Shown: positions 23,293 through 32,878, numbered from the stretch's first letter. The stretch is DNA of 64,000 nucleotides from Phytopythium helicoides (GCA_024867545.1 JANFNE010000025.1:434001-498000), one strand, 5' to 3'. The notes: generated by a model not told the origin, from the sequence alone. A program made the numbers and translations.

Positions 23293-23629
23293 GCTGCTGC
23301 TGCTGCTGCTACCGTAGTAGTTGTACCTGTTCCTGATATCGCTGCTCTTCGAGTAGAAGCTGCTGCTGATTTCTTGAAATCTGTACCGAATTCGCCATCT
23401 GTTGAAAGTGTTGCTGGAGAAGACGCTGCATCTGCACATCTCGCTCTTTTTCAGGTTCAAAGGACGCAAAGCTGAGATCCTCTTGGTGATGCCCTGGGAT
23501 CTCTACGTCTTTCGCACTACTCGTGGCGAGACCAATTTCGGTATCGCCGTCGTCGCCCCGACTTCGAGCAAGAAAGTTAAGCATATCCTGCTTGCTAAAT
23601 TTCATTTGTTGAGACTTGCCACGCGCCAC
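22507..23629 (-). pseudogene. Fragmented polyQ ORF1 of the Harbinger-like element
   Basis: The minus strand encodes MPRSHRARADLIRRQQRSQE and VSANSLVTHNDALVRRTLEE, nearly identical to the intact ORF1 near 38 kb, and an N-terminal MKFSKQDMLNFLARSRGDDG piece. The central region, with a shorter CAA/CAG-type run, is interrupted by frame changes, and the Myb-like segment is missing or unreadable. Confidence 0.7.
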
Positions 23630-23900
23630 CGTACCGTACTCGCCCCGTGGCCCCAGCTCGCGCGCGCTGCACCGTATGCAGCCCGCCGCTCATGACGGCG
23701 GCGCACGGAGAGCTGGAGCAAAGGGTGGGCGAGCGCCGAGAGGAGATGATGCGGATGAGCCCATAGTTCACGGCACCCTCGCTTCGTGATCCCACATTCA
23801 GTACTTGGAGAGGTACGGACCAACCTGATGTAAAAACAGCATGGTGTCACCAGTGGAAGGCACGCGAACTAGTCGCAAGATGAGCAAGCTGAACTCGCGC

Positions 23901-24433
23901 CTAATAGTAGAATAGGTGCTTGGTGGTGGTGAGTTTGGTCGTTCCCTTCTCCATCATTGCGATAGCATCCTCCACAGCGCTCAGGAGCGCGGAAAAACAC
24001 CGCTCGAACTCCTTCTCGTGCTTGAGTACCTTGTTCATTTCGGGCTCCTTGTAGAATGCAGACTTCACACGCTTCTTAGTCGTGGCGCTCTTGTATCCAT
24101 CAAGATTGAGGCTTATCACAAACAGCACCAACTTCCTGGATCACCCCCAGATGCGTAGGATGCGTAGCTTCTCATGTACTTGATCGTAGCAAGCATGCCT
24201 TCCCTCGTCGATCTCAATTACGATGCAGAACTGATCATATCGAAGCAAGCCATTTAGTCGATATTTCCAAAACCCGACAACCGTATTGCATTTCAAGCGA
24301 GGATAAGCCATGAGCAGCTCGCGCATGAAAGCATTCTCCTTTGCGCAGTAATTCCGCACTCGGGGACTGTTGGGATGCAGAAGGTAGTAGCATCGCGCAC
24401 GAAGCCCGTCAAACTTATTGATTGGGCTATTTT
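23901..24433 (-). pseudogene. Nuclease-like gene (EIDE-x-H motif), 3' part, split by the copia insertion
   Basis: The minus strand reads NYCAKENAFMRELL, then QFCIVIEIDEGRHACYDQ with EKLRILRI. After a frame change it continues with LFVISLNLDGYKSATTKKRV and FERCFSALLSAVEDAI. The order EIDExxH-Y-E-R followed by an R/L-FNPDxY-like motif is what I recall from putative PD-(D/E)XK-like nucleases linked to EsV-1-7 cysteine repeats in stramenopiles and large DNA viruses. Stop codons and the frameshift make it a pseudogene. Its 5' part lies beyond the copia element at 29370. Family assignment is from memory of motifs only. Confidence 0.5.
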
Positions 24434-24589
24434 TGTTGGAATCCGGTGACGCGAAGCGTCGCGCTGGAGCACAAGGGGTCGCCTTGTGAAGGGTCGTACA
24501 GGTGAGCGGTCGCGGACGCTAGGCAACCAACGATAAATACATTTAGTTCTACATCTACTCGCTCGAGCTCAAGTGCACAAAGTCTAACA
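24434..24589 (+). repeat. 5' LTR of the copia element
   Basis: 156 bases, beginning TGTTGGAATCC and ending AGTCTAACA, identical to the 3' LTR. Confidence 0.97.
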
Positions 24590-24604
24590 GGTTATGAGCC
24601 CAAG
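24590..24604 (+). promoter_or_regulatory. Primer-binding site, half-tRNA type
   Basis: GGTTATGAGCCCAAG follows the 5' LTR directly. Its complement, GGGCTCATAACC, contains a CAT anticodon and looks like the anticodon arm of initiator tRNA-Met, not a tRNA 3' end. The Drosophila copia element is known to prime from such an internal tRNA half. The gag-pol start codon (24594) lies inside this site. Confidence 0.6.
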
Positions 24605-27600
24605 TGGCAACGACAGGAATCCTCAACGCGACCTGGCCGCCGGATCTGACGCGGACCCGTTCGAGCTGTTTGAGGAAGCGCGCTCAGGAATGAGTGTGCA
24701 GGAGACTCACGAATGGAGCCGTCGTGCCTCTAATGCGAGCTCAGAGCGATTAGATCGGATTGAAGGACTCCTCGAGGGGATAGCGCGAAAGATTGCGGCT
24801 CAGCAGATGGAGATGCAGATGCAGTTCCAACGCGCCGAGCACGCCCGAAGACAGCCTCATTTCGCGACTTCCTCCGAGTACTCATACGCTCCGTCGAGCG
24901 CCTTTATCGATTACATCAAGGCGCTCGACCAGCGTATGAGACTCGGCTCGCTCCAGATGCATGAAGGACAGAGACCGGCACCGTCCCAGTCACCGCACCA
25001 ACAGGGGGCCCAGCAGTTCCAAGCGCCGCCGCATCAACCGCCGCCGCGCTACGCTGCGCCAATGTCCCCGCAGCCGCCGCAAGCAGCACAGCACTTTGTG
25101 CCGGCCGCTAACTTTGGCCTCAAGGTCCCAAAAGCAAAGGACCTGGATTGGCCGGGGTTCGTCAAGTTCTCGGGGAAGGAGACGTACATGGGCGCCGGAG
25201 CCGATTTTCTGGCCTGGGGGATGAGATTTCTCCAGCGGCTCGGTGCCGCGCAGACAATGTCCGGCGGTGAATGGCCAAATGAGTTTCAAATACTAGCTCT
25301 CAGCGGAAAGCTGGAGGGACCAGCTTTGACCTTCTTTGAGAAGATGTTGCCGCGGTGGGCGGCGGAGTCGAATACGCTAGAGAACGTCATGAACAAAATG
25401 CTGCGGTTTTACTCGACCAAGATGCCGGTGTCCAAGGCGATGCAGCTTATGTCGGCCAAGAAACCGGTCGACAGGACATGGGTCGAGCACTTCCAGTATT
25501 TGGTATACGTCGCAGAACGGGCGGGGTGCCCAGAGCAGTTTGTGCTGCAATGCTTGTGCGAATCAGCGCCCGAGAACGTGCGGAAGGCCATGGTGACGCG
25601 CATCAACCCGGATCGAGCTGATGCTGTTCAACAGGCCTGGGAACTAGTCGCGTTCGCGGCCGAACACGAGGCGAGTCTATCAGGTATCGGTGGGCGGGCA
25701 GCGCACGGTAGCGCTGGCGGGCGTGGAAATGGAGGCGAACGAGGTGGAAGTGGTGGTCGCGGTGGATTCGTGGCGCGAGTCGGCCCGAGCAGCGCCCCGG
25801 AGTGTTGGAAGTGCGGGAGTAAGGAGCACTTCAAGCGAGACTGCCCGCAGATGGCGAGCAACGCGGACGGCGAAGCGAAGAAGGTGACGCTGGCGGTGGG
25901 AACAGCTGCCGGCGAGGAGACACTCGGCTGCGCGACGTGGATCTTGGACAGCGGGTCGAGCGTGCACTTGGTAAAGGACCAGAGCTTGCTGTGCGACGTA
26001 ACCGAGTGTCGTGACGTCTGGGCCACAGCGAATGGCGGAAAGCTGGAAGTGACCAAAAGGGGCACGGCGCAACTGCGTACTGTGGTGGATGGGCAGGAGT
26101 GCAGAGTCGATCTTACGAATGTCTACTATTGCGCAAACCTCACCAACAACATCGTCAGCTACGCGTCCCTGGAAGAGAAGGGAGCGTTCTTGGTCAGGCG
26201 AGGATCGAAGAGCTATGTGGAACGCGTTGCAGACGGCAAGCGTGTATTCGAGGTTCGACTCGAGGGCCGCGTGCTCGTGATCGAGACGATCGGCGGGTGC
26301 ACACGGAAGGAGCGCGTCGGTGCGGTCGTAGCGGCGGCGCAAGCCGGCACAAACGCTCGGGACGAAGCGTTGACGGAGTGCACACTCTTGGAACTGCACA
26401 ACCGGTTGGTGCACTTGGCGTACGACACCGTGGAACGCATGGCGGATGCGCCCGGATCTGGAGTTCGGCTCACTGGGAGGGCAAGGCCAAACTGCTTGTC
26501 ATGTGCCCAGGGCAAGCAAACTCGCACGAATCAATCCAAGGTCGACTCCGGGCAGAACGCACCGATTGACAAGATCGGGGGCGTCATCTGCAGTGATATC
26601 AAAGGCCCTATGACGCCGCAGGATAGGCACGGCAACAGGTACATGATAAACTTCGTCGATCACAGCAGCAACTACGTGCGCGCGTTCATGGCCAAGAACA
26701 AGGTTGAGGCGACCAAGAAGTTCGAGCATTTCCTGGTCTTCTTCGAGAAGCAGTACAACTGCAAGGTGCACGTGCTACGCACTGATGGGGGCGGCGAGTA
26801 CAAGAATGTGGAACCGTTCTGCCGCGCGACGGGAGTGCGCCGGCAGATCAGCGAGGCTAACAACCAGGCATCCAATGGGAAGGCCGAGAGGATGCATAGG
26901 ACGATCCTGAACATGGCGCGGTGCATGCTCTTCGCCAGCGGGCTTCCGCTCAAGTTCTGGGGCTACGCCGTTGAGTATGCGACGTACGTGCTGAACAGGA
27001 GTCCGTGCAGTGCGAACCCGAAGCGCATGTCGCCGGTCGAGATGCTGACAGGAAAGCGGCCAGACCTCGCGAGTTTCGTGACCTTCGGGAGTCCGTGCAC
27101 AGTCTTTAGAGATCCAGGCAAAAAAGCTTGGAAGGCGAGAGCGGAGGTTGGCATGATCGTCGGAAAGAATGACGAAACCAAGGGGTTTCGCGTGTACCTG
27201 CCCAAGGATATGGTCGTGATAACAACGCAGCACATTGAGAACGTGGAGACGCTCAGCAACGAGCAGAATGTGCAGCTCCGAAAACAGCTCGAGCTCGAGG
27301 ACCCAGAGCTCAAGGAGGCGATTGCGAACCGCGAGGAAGCCACGCGCCAGGATGCGACCGGGGCGCGCGGCGGAAAGCGCAGGAAAGGAGGTGGTAGGAA
27401 GCCTCCGAGAGCCCGGAATGATCGCACGAGAAACTTGGCTATCTCAGCAAAAGGAGACCGAACTTTAGAAGGAGGTGGTGAAGAGGACGATCCGAGAGAC
27501 ACGGGTCCTGTTGGGGCGAGGACGCGCAACAGAGGCGCAAAGCACGTGGCTGTGGGAGTTGTGAACGCGGTGATGCGTCCGGACCCGAAGAATTACCGAG

Positions 27601-29195
27601 AAGCCATGCGCGATGAGCGTGCGACGCAATGGAATGCCGCCATGAAGGAAGAGATCGAGGCTCTCGAGAATAATCAGACCTGGGAGGTGGTGCGGAAGCC
27701 AAGAAACGCTAAGCTCCTGCACACGAAATGGGTCTACAAGACGAAGACGCATGCTGATGGAAGTGTGGAACGCTACAAGGGGAGATTGGTTGCGTGCGGG
27801 AACGAACAAGCGTACGGGGTCGATTACACGGATACATTCTCGGCCGTGCTGGACATGACTACGGGAAAAGTGATATTCGCACTGGCGCACGTGTGGGGTG
27901 TGCCGGCAAGGCACGGGGACGTGCCGAACGCATATGTGAAGGCCGACAAGGAAGAGGACCTCGAGATCTACCTCCACATCCCACAAGGGATGGAGATCTC
28001 GGCGGACAAGTTGGCGGAGCTCGGGGTCAAGGACAAGCGAAACCTATCGTTGCGGCTGCGAAAGAGCCTGTACGGGCTCAAGCAGGCCGGCAGGCTGTGG
28101 AACCTGCTCCTTCACAAAGTGTTGACCAAACTAGGCTTTCTGCAGTGTTATGCAGACAGCTGTCTGTATCGCAAAGTGGTGAAGAAAGCAATTACGCTGG
28201 TCGGAATCTACGTGGACGATCTGCTTGTGACCGGGACGAGCGGCAAGCTGGTCGATGCGTTTTTTGCAGATTTGCAAGAACTGCGTCTGAACGACCTCGG
28301 CGTGGTGTCGAAGTTCCTTGGCATAGGATTCGAGTACGACGCCGAGCGGGGATGGTTACTGGAGCAGCACCAGACAATCCGTGACATGCTACGCAGGTTT
28401 GGACTGGATGAAGCGTCGCCAGTCCGTGTGCCAATTGGAGGTGAACAGGAAGACGAGGAGCATGGCGAACTGCTACCTCGCGGCGGCCCGGGTGGCCCAG
28501 AACGTCCTACCGTACAAACTTTCCAGTCGTTAGTCGGGAGTCTCCTTTGGATCGCGCGCTGCACGAGGCCAGACATCGCCTTCGCGGTGCATCGCGTGAC
28601 CCGTCGAGCACACGCTCCGCGAGATAGCGACTGGCGTCTTGCGAAGAAGATTGCCCGGTACCTGAAGGGAACGTGTGAGCTCAAATTCTCTATGTGGACT
28701 AATCGGGATAACGTGGGGTTCGGTGGGCTGGCGGTTGAAGCGTACAGCGACGCAGATTTTGCTGCGGACAAGGCGGATCGCAAGTCAGTGAGCGGCGGTG
28801 TGTTGCTGGTCGCCGGCATGGTGGTTGGGTGGTTGTGCAAGAAACAGGGAGGAGTGGCACTGTCAACGATGGAAGCTGAGTTTGTCGCGGCGTCGCAGGT
28901 GAGTGCGGAGATGTTGGGCGTCATGGAGCTGCTCAGCGAGGTCGGGGTCGCGGTTCGTGGGTCAAGCGATCTGAAAGTCGACAATCAAGCTGCTATCAAG
29001 CAGATTCAAGGCGAGGATACGTCAGGCCGTGCAAAGCATATTGACGTTCGATACAAGTTTGTCAAGGATTTGGTGAAGAAGGGCGTCGTGGGCGTCACCT
29101 ACTGCGAGTCCAAGTTTATGCGTGCGGACATCCTTACAAAGGCGATGGCTGCACCACGTCTCGAGGAGCTACGACAGTTGGTGATGCTGGTCTGA
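24594..29195 (+). CDS. Copia gag-pol polyprotein
   Basis: A single 1533-residue frame contains all copia domains in order. Gag is Gln/Pro-rich and ends with a zinc knuckle (CWKCGSKEHFKRDC, about residues 404-417). Protease has DSGSS near 452. The integrase zinc region has an H-H-C-C pattern (LHNRLVHL...CLSCAQGK), followed by the DDE core (DIKGP near 668, RTDGGGEY, NGKAERMH). Reverse transcriptase has YVDDLL near 1205, and RNase H has SDADFA and STMEAEF. Integrase before reverse transcriptase is the copia order. No stop or frameshift is present, so the element may be able to transpose. Confidence 0.97.
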   Translation: MSPSGNDRNPQRDLAAGSDADPFELFEEARSGMSVQETHEWSRRASNASSERLDRIEGLLEGIARKIAAQQMEMQMQFQRAEHARRQPHFATSSEYSYAPSSAFIDYIKALDQRMRLGSLQMHEGQRPAPSQSPHQQGAQQFQAPPHQPPPRYAAPMSPQPPQAAQHFVPAANFGLKVPKAKDLDWPGFVKFSGKETYMGAGADFLAWGMRFLQRLGAAQTMSGGEWPNEFQILALSGKLEGPALTFFEKMLPRWAAESNTLENVMNKMLRFYSTKMPVSKAMQLMSAKKPVDRTWVEHFQYLVYVAERAGCPEQFVLQCLCESAPENVRKAMVTRINPDRADAVQQAWELVAFAAEHEASLSGIGGRAAHGSAGGRGNGGERGGSGGRGGFVARVGPSSAPECWKCGSKEHFKRDCPQMASNADGEAKKVTLAVGTAAGEETLGCATWILDSGSSVHLVKDQSLLCDVTECRDVWATANGGKLEVTKRGTAQLRTVVDGQECRVDLTNVYYCANLTNNIVSYASLEEKGAFLVRRGSKSYVERVADGKRVFEVRLEGRVLVIETIGGCTRKERVGAVVAAAQAGTNARDEALTECTLLELHNRLVHLAYDTVERMADAPGSGVRLTGRARPNCLSCAQGKQTRTNQSKVDSGQNAPIDKIGGVICSDIKGPMTPQDRHGNRYMINFVDHSSNYVRAFMAKNKVEATKKFEHFLVFFEKQYNCKVHVLRTDGGGEYKNVEPFCRATGVRRQISEANNQASNGKAERMHRTILNMARCMLFASGLPLKFWGYAVEYATYVLNRSPCSANPKRMSPVEMLTGKRPDLASFVTFGSPCTVFRDPGKKAWKARAEVGMIVGKNDETKGFRVYLPKDMVVITTQHIENVETLSNEQNVQLRKQLELEDPELKEAIANREEATRQDATGARGGKRRKGGGRKPPRARNDRTRNLAISAKGDRTLEGGGEEDDPRDTGPVGARTRNRGAKHVAVGVVNAVMRPDPKNYREAMRDERATQWNAAMKEEIEALENNQTWEVVRKPRNAKLLHTKWVYKTKTHADGSVERYKGRLVACGNEQAYGVDYTDTFSAVLDMTTGKVIFALAHVWGVPARHGDVPNAYVKADKEEDLEIYLHIPQGMEISADKLAELGVKDKRNLSLRLRKSLYGLKQAGRLWNLLLHKVLTKLGFLQCYADSCLYRKVVKKAITLVGIYVDDLLVTGTSGKLVDAFFADLQELRLNDLGVVSKFLGIGFEYDAERGWLLEQHQTIRDMLRRFGLDEASPVRVPIGGEQEDEEHGELLPRGGPGGPERPTVQTFQSLVGSLLWIARCTRPDIAFAVHRVTRRAHAPRDSDWRLAKKIARYLKGTCELKFSMWTNRDNVGFGGLAVEAYSDADFAADKADRKSVSGGVLLVAGMVVGWLCKKQGGVALSTMEAEFVAASQVSAEMLGVMELLSEVGVAVRGSSDLKVDNQAAIKQIQGEDTSGRAKHIDVRYKFVKDLVKKGVVGVTYCESKFMRADILTKAMAAPRLEELRQLVMLV

Positions 29196-29213
29196 TGACC
29201 GCACGAGAAGGAG

Positions 29214-29369
29214 TGTTGGAATCCGGTGACGCGAAGCGTCGCGCTGGAGCACAAGGGGTCGCCTTGTGAAGGGTCGTACAGGTGAGCGGTCGCGGACGCT
29301 AGGCAACCAACGATAAATACATTTAGTTCTACATCTACTCGCTCGAGCTCAAGTGCACAAAGTCTAACA
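29214..29369 (+). repeat. 3' LTR of the copia element
   Basis: 156 bases, identical to the 5' LTR and preceded by the purine tract GAGAAGGAG. Confidence 0.97.
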
Positions 29370-29604
29370 ATTTTAATTGCACATGGAGCACATCTTGTGC
29401 CACACGTTGCCCATATCCCGACTCTTGTGCTGGAAGCACCCCACTGGCTTTCTCTATTCGTGCCCAAAAATGGCGAATGTGTCCCATTACGTAAACGTTA
29501 AATTTTGTCCCTGCGAGGCGGCTTGTTCTCAGCGATTTGCCGCACACGAACGCAATGGTCCTTGACATGTATGTCCTCTCGCGTGCAGAAGCCGCGACAT
29601 CCAT
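29370..29604 (-). pseudogene. 5' part of the nuclease-like gene, with degenerate Cys/His repeats
   Basis: If the copia element and one target copy are removed, the minus strand runs from here into the nuclease-like sequence left of the element. One frame reads IFGHE-stop-RKPVGCFQHKS then MGNVWHKMCSMC. This resembles the C-x-C...Gxx...CxxHK...C spacing of EsV-1-7 cysteine repeats, in damaged form. A stop codon lies within this repeat. Confidence 0.35.
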
Positions 29605-29969
29605 TTCTCAGTTCTCTTCCTGACAGGTCATTAGCGATATCCAAAATCAAGCCGCCATTCACGCAGTCACCCAGTTCGCCTATTTTCTCGCGCACTTCTA
29701 GATAGAAATTACGAACTCCCTCGGAATGTTTGCTTTTTCGCGTGATATATTGTTCGCGTGGTACAACCGCGAAGACTCAAAAGCATAGTCGACTGTTTCC
29801 GAATCTGAGAGGTTGCCCTCAAACATGGGGCTCGGGATAGGCTGAAGCGTTTACAATTCCGAGTTTTTCCCAAAAGGAGTACCTGACCAAAGCCTGTATC
29901 CTACTTGAAGATCCAATCCCAAAACTAGGACTAGTACCCATCGTTTTATTGTGGTGCATATAACGTTGT

Positions 29970-30743
29970 ATGCGACCAGTGTCATGTGACGAACTTCGGG
30001 CAAAGTTCGGAAACGACATCGTCGACTACGTTGCAGCAATAAACCCAGCTCGATGGACGGTGTATGGGACACGGACGAGTACACCGCTGTTCAATGGGAG
30101 AACGACACAGTGCCGACGCAGCCGTGGCCGTTGCTTGAGTGGCGGAGCGCCAAATTTGTTAAGAGCGACAACGGTTCAATGATTTATCATGGAATTAGAG
30201 ACGGCGCACCGTTTGAATCGATTCTCCGTTTCGCCACTGTCGAGATGGAACGTACTAACAACTGTGACCTCTCAGCCGGTCAATGGGCCAGAGAGAATCG
30301 TGTGCTGACGCTTTACGCAAAGGGGCTATGGGAGAAGGAACGTTCCCTTGGACTCGGTACGCCGATCATCATCAACTGTTTAATTTGTGGCTCATTCAAG
30401 CTCTACTATCTTTGGACACGTTGACACCTCCAGGTCTTCGTGCTCGTTCCCGACACATCAACAACAACGCATTGCATGCAGGCACATTGTGGCGACTCTG
30501 GAAGCTAACCCCGTGGTCTGCATGAATGATTTCCACCCCAGCTATAAGGTAGCAGAGTATGCAGCTGGATTTCAAGGACTTGCTGTCGAAGTATTCCTTC
30601 GTGATGCTTTGAAACCATCCAATGTGAATCCTTCGCCATATTACAGGCAAGCGGGACGGCGTATCACTCGACGAGCGGCTAGTGCAGGTGAATCAGGTGC
30701 CAAGTATACCTACGTGTGCACAATATGCAGCGAGATAGGGTAG
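29970..30743 (+). pseudogene. C-terminal fragment of a MULE transposase with SWIM-type zinc finger
   Basis: The pieces lie in three frames. First is FGNDIVDYVAAINPARW. Next is MIYHGIRDGAPFESILRF, continuing to WARENRVLTLYAKGLW. The last has CSFPTHQQQRIACRHIVATL (a C-x-C...C-x-H SWIM pattern), followed by PYYRQAGRRITRRA and YTYVCTICSEIG. This order (post-catalytic helix, SWIM finger, GRPKKKR-like tail, CxxCxxxGH-like end) is typical of MULE transposases. The catalytic N-terminal two thirds are absent, and two frameshifts interrupt what remains. Confidence 0.6.
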
Positions 30744-30932
30744 AACAAGAGAACGTGCCGTCGACACACAAACGATGCCCAGGAAGCAAATGAGGACCAA
30801 TCGCAATACCATTTGCCCTTACCGAGCAGCGGGCACAAGAAGAGAATTCCGTCAGCATGCAAGCCTGCACACGCCACGCCTTTGCATTTTTGCTGCACTA
30901 GATACGTCTATTAGCAGGGTCAAAAGAATGCT

Positions 30933-32482
30933 TTATTTTTTTGTTAATGCGGTCCCCTTGCCGTAGGTTGTGTACAGCTCGTGGCCCTTTTTGATCTTGC
31001 GCATGCCTTCGATGTAAACAGCGCGTCCTTACTCCAAGAACTTGCAATTCTTGCGCGCTCGTGGGGTCTTGGGTTCCACGCGGTTGGTGAAGCTCGCCAG
31101 TCGTTTTCCGCTCACAGGCTCACAAATGCCGTCGATGAAGCCCTTGCTATCCTTGAGCTGGATGACGTACTCCGGGTCTGCGGGCTCCACCTTGACGATG
31201 GCACCTTCGTACCGAGTGACTATGTGATGAGGTCGGTTGGGAAATCCCACTTGGGAGTCCCAAGCCTGCACCTGACGCGTCCGCCGGTTGGCACGGAGAG
31301 CTTGGCCGACAGATATAGAGAGACACAGGCAGGGGCTGGAGCCTATGCGCACTCTGAGCGAGCTCGGACTACGAGAATTCAAGCGTCGCCCTGATCAGTC
31401 TCATGTTGTGTAACCCCTTGAGCTTGACCCTTTGGATCGGGTTGTCGTATCTAGGCTGCTACCAAGCTTACAACGACACATAGTCACAAAGCAAATGACA
31501 AGAAGGGTATGCACGTGCACGCGGCAGACGTATCGACGCAAGCCGCGCGCACTCCGATAGTCTCTGTCTTTATAGGCCCAGACTTCGAGCCTTATACACG
31601 AGCTAATGGAATACACGCTCCAAACCGCTAGACACTCGTCAATCCAGCGGCGGAGCACTCACAGACCTACCGTCCAGCGCGATACGTGACACACCGAGGT
31701 CATGTGCCAGTGAAGAGAAAACACATCGTCAGCGCGGCTTGGGCCGGCGCCACTGGTGGTCGGAAACGAAGGAGAGTGTTGTGTCCGAGAAGGGAAAAGA
31801 GAGAGTGTATTTTTTTTTGCAAGGCCAACATCGCCCTCTACCTTTGCTAGACGGGTGGGCGGGAGGCGCGAAGGCGCCTGCGCTTGCGGGATAATTGATG
31901 AGTCCGGTCAGGTCATCCGCCCTCCTGTCGCCCTCGTCGTCAAGTTGTCGGCTGAGCGCGATCAGCGGAGCAGTACTTGGTCGATGGTGTGGACCACCTA
32001 TCTCCGTGCTTCTCGCCCACCGTTGGCGCGAAATCCGAGGCACATCACCACACTATGTCACCCGGGCACAGAGGGACGCAGGCGAAGATACCGTTCCCGG
32101 CACCTGGAATTCTCGACGGGCGGTACTCAACGAGAGGGTCGGGGCATCCATGGGTTCCACGGGCTTCCGCATCTTTGACGGTGAACGGCTCTAGCACGTC
32201 CACTAGACGCTCGAGGAGCTTAGCTGCACGCTGGATCTCGCGGTGACGACGCTCGCGCTCCCGCTGAGCCAAACGCTGCTCTTCATCGGTCAGATGTGCA
32301 CGAAAAGACAGAGCGTTGATGAATTCGAGTGACATGGTGTTTTCCTTCGCGAACTGCATAGCGCACTCGGTAAGCGGGCACACATAGCTCGCACCTTTGG
32401 ACGGACGCGCCATTACGAGCGCGTTTGACACTCCAAGCACCTCCGCCGCAGCCTCCGCTGCATCTTCAGCAAGAGTCGACAT
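30933..32482 (-). pseudogene. SET-domain protein gene inside the MULE, split by a solo LTR
   Basis: From ATG 32482 (MSTLAEDAAEAAAEVLG) the minus strand encodes an N-terminal helical region. A SET domain follows: SRIPGAGNGIFACVPLCPGDIV, then, after the LTR, TRYEG, FIDGICEPVSG, LASFTNRVEP, KNCKF, VYIEGMRKIKKGHELYTTYG. The order of the GxG, NH-like (here FTNR) and GxELxxxYG motifs fits SET methyltransferases, which modify lysines. The Asn-His pair is replaced by Asn-Arg. A TAA at 31029-31031 interrupts the frame after KFLE. An AATAAA overlaps the stop. The gene begins about 55 bases from the right TIR. Confidence 0.7.
31225..32052 (-). mobile_element. Solo LTR (828 bp) inserted in the SET gene
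   Basis: On the minus strand the segment starts TGTGGTGATG and ends CTCATCA, and is flanked by the 5-bp direct repeat CATAG (32053-32057 and 31220-31224). Removing it and one CATAG restores an uninterrupted SET reading frame (GDIV-TRYEG). A TATAAAG box lies inside and there is no coding sequence, so a solo LTR left by LTR-LTR recombination is the simplest reading. Confidence 0.75.
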
Positions 32483-32878
32483 TTTTGCTGGCAATGCCAA
32501 AGTGGACACAGCGAGGAGTTTTAACATCGCTAAAAGTAATGTGCACCACAATAAATCGATGGTTACTAGTCCTAGCTTTGGGATACAGGCATTGGGAAAA
32601 ACTCTTACAAGTCCAGTTTTTTTTTTTTTTTATTCTTATTGTTTTGGCCTAGGGCTCAGTCTCATTGGGCTTGAGCTGATTAACATCGCATTAGTCCGAC
32701 TCAGACTAGTGCTCGGAGTCCGAGTCGAGACTGGTATCCGAGGTCGGATGCGACGGCTGCGTTCTGTAGGCGAGCGGCGACTGTATTCCGGAGGAGATAT
32801 GTTTACTTTGCGCGTACTAGCTGTGCTTACCTTCACGCAGTAGCGCGGCAAGATCGATTGTGTGTGAGAGAGCTCGTC

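Larger units (their letters stand above)
21880..23629. mobile_element. Rearranged derivative of the HARBI1/polyQ-ORF element
   Basis: This segment is related to the module at 35.1-38.3 kb. From left to right it holds the inter-ORF promoter region, the first ~80 codons of the transposase (plus strand), then the 3' end of ORF1 running back to its N-terminus (minus strand). In the intact module the two ORFs are head to head, so here they are joined in permuted order. The junction is at about 22370, and homology stops near 21880 and 23629. Confidence 0.75.
24434..29369 (+). mobile_element. Ty1/copia LTR retrotransposon, apparently intact
   Basis: A 4.94-kb element with two identical 156-bp LTRs (TG...CA), a perfect 5-bp target duplication (ATTTT at 24429-24433 and 29370-29374), a primer-binding site, a purine-rich tract (29205-29213) and one uninterrupted gag-pol frame. 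Identical LTRs indicate a recent insertion. Confidence 0.97.
29860..32604. mobile_element. Mutator-like element (MULE) carrying a SET-domain gene
   Basis: Inverted termini of about 70-100 bp begin GAGTTTTTCCC. On the left they extend to about 29960 and on the right they start at about 32538. Shared inner blocks include TACTAGTCCTAG and GCACCACAATAAA. The flanks carry a 10-bp near-perfect direct repeat, TTACAATTCC (29850-29859) and TTACAAGTCC (32605-32614), which fits the 8-11 bp duplications of MULEs. Inside are the C-terminal part of a MULE transposase (plus) and a SET-domain gene (minus). An 828-bp LTR has inserted later, so the original element was about 1.9 kb. Confidence 0.75.

Noticed and set aside
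23240..23310. GTT-repeat run considered as a candidate CRISPR-like or satellite array
   Set aside because: It is the complement of the CAA/CAG polyQ tract of a broken ORF1, not spaced repeats.
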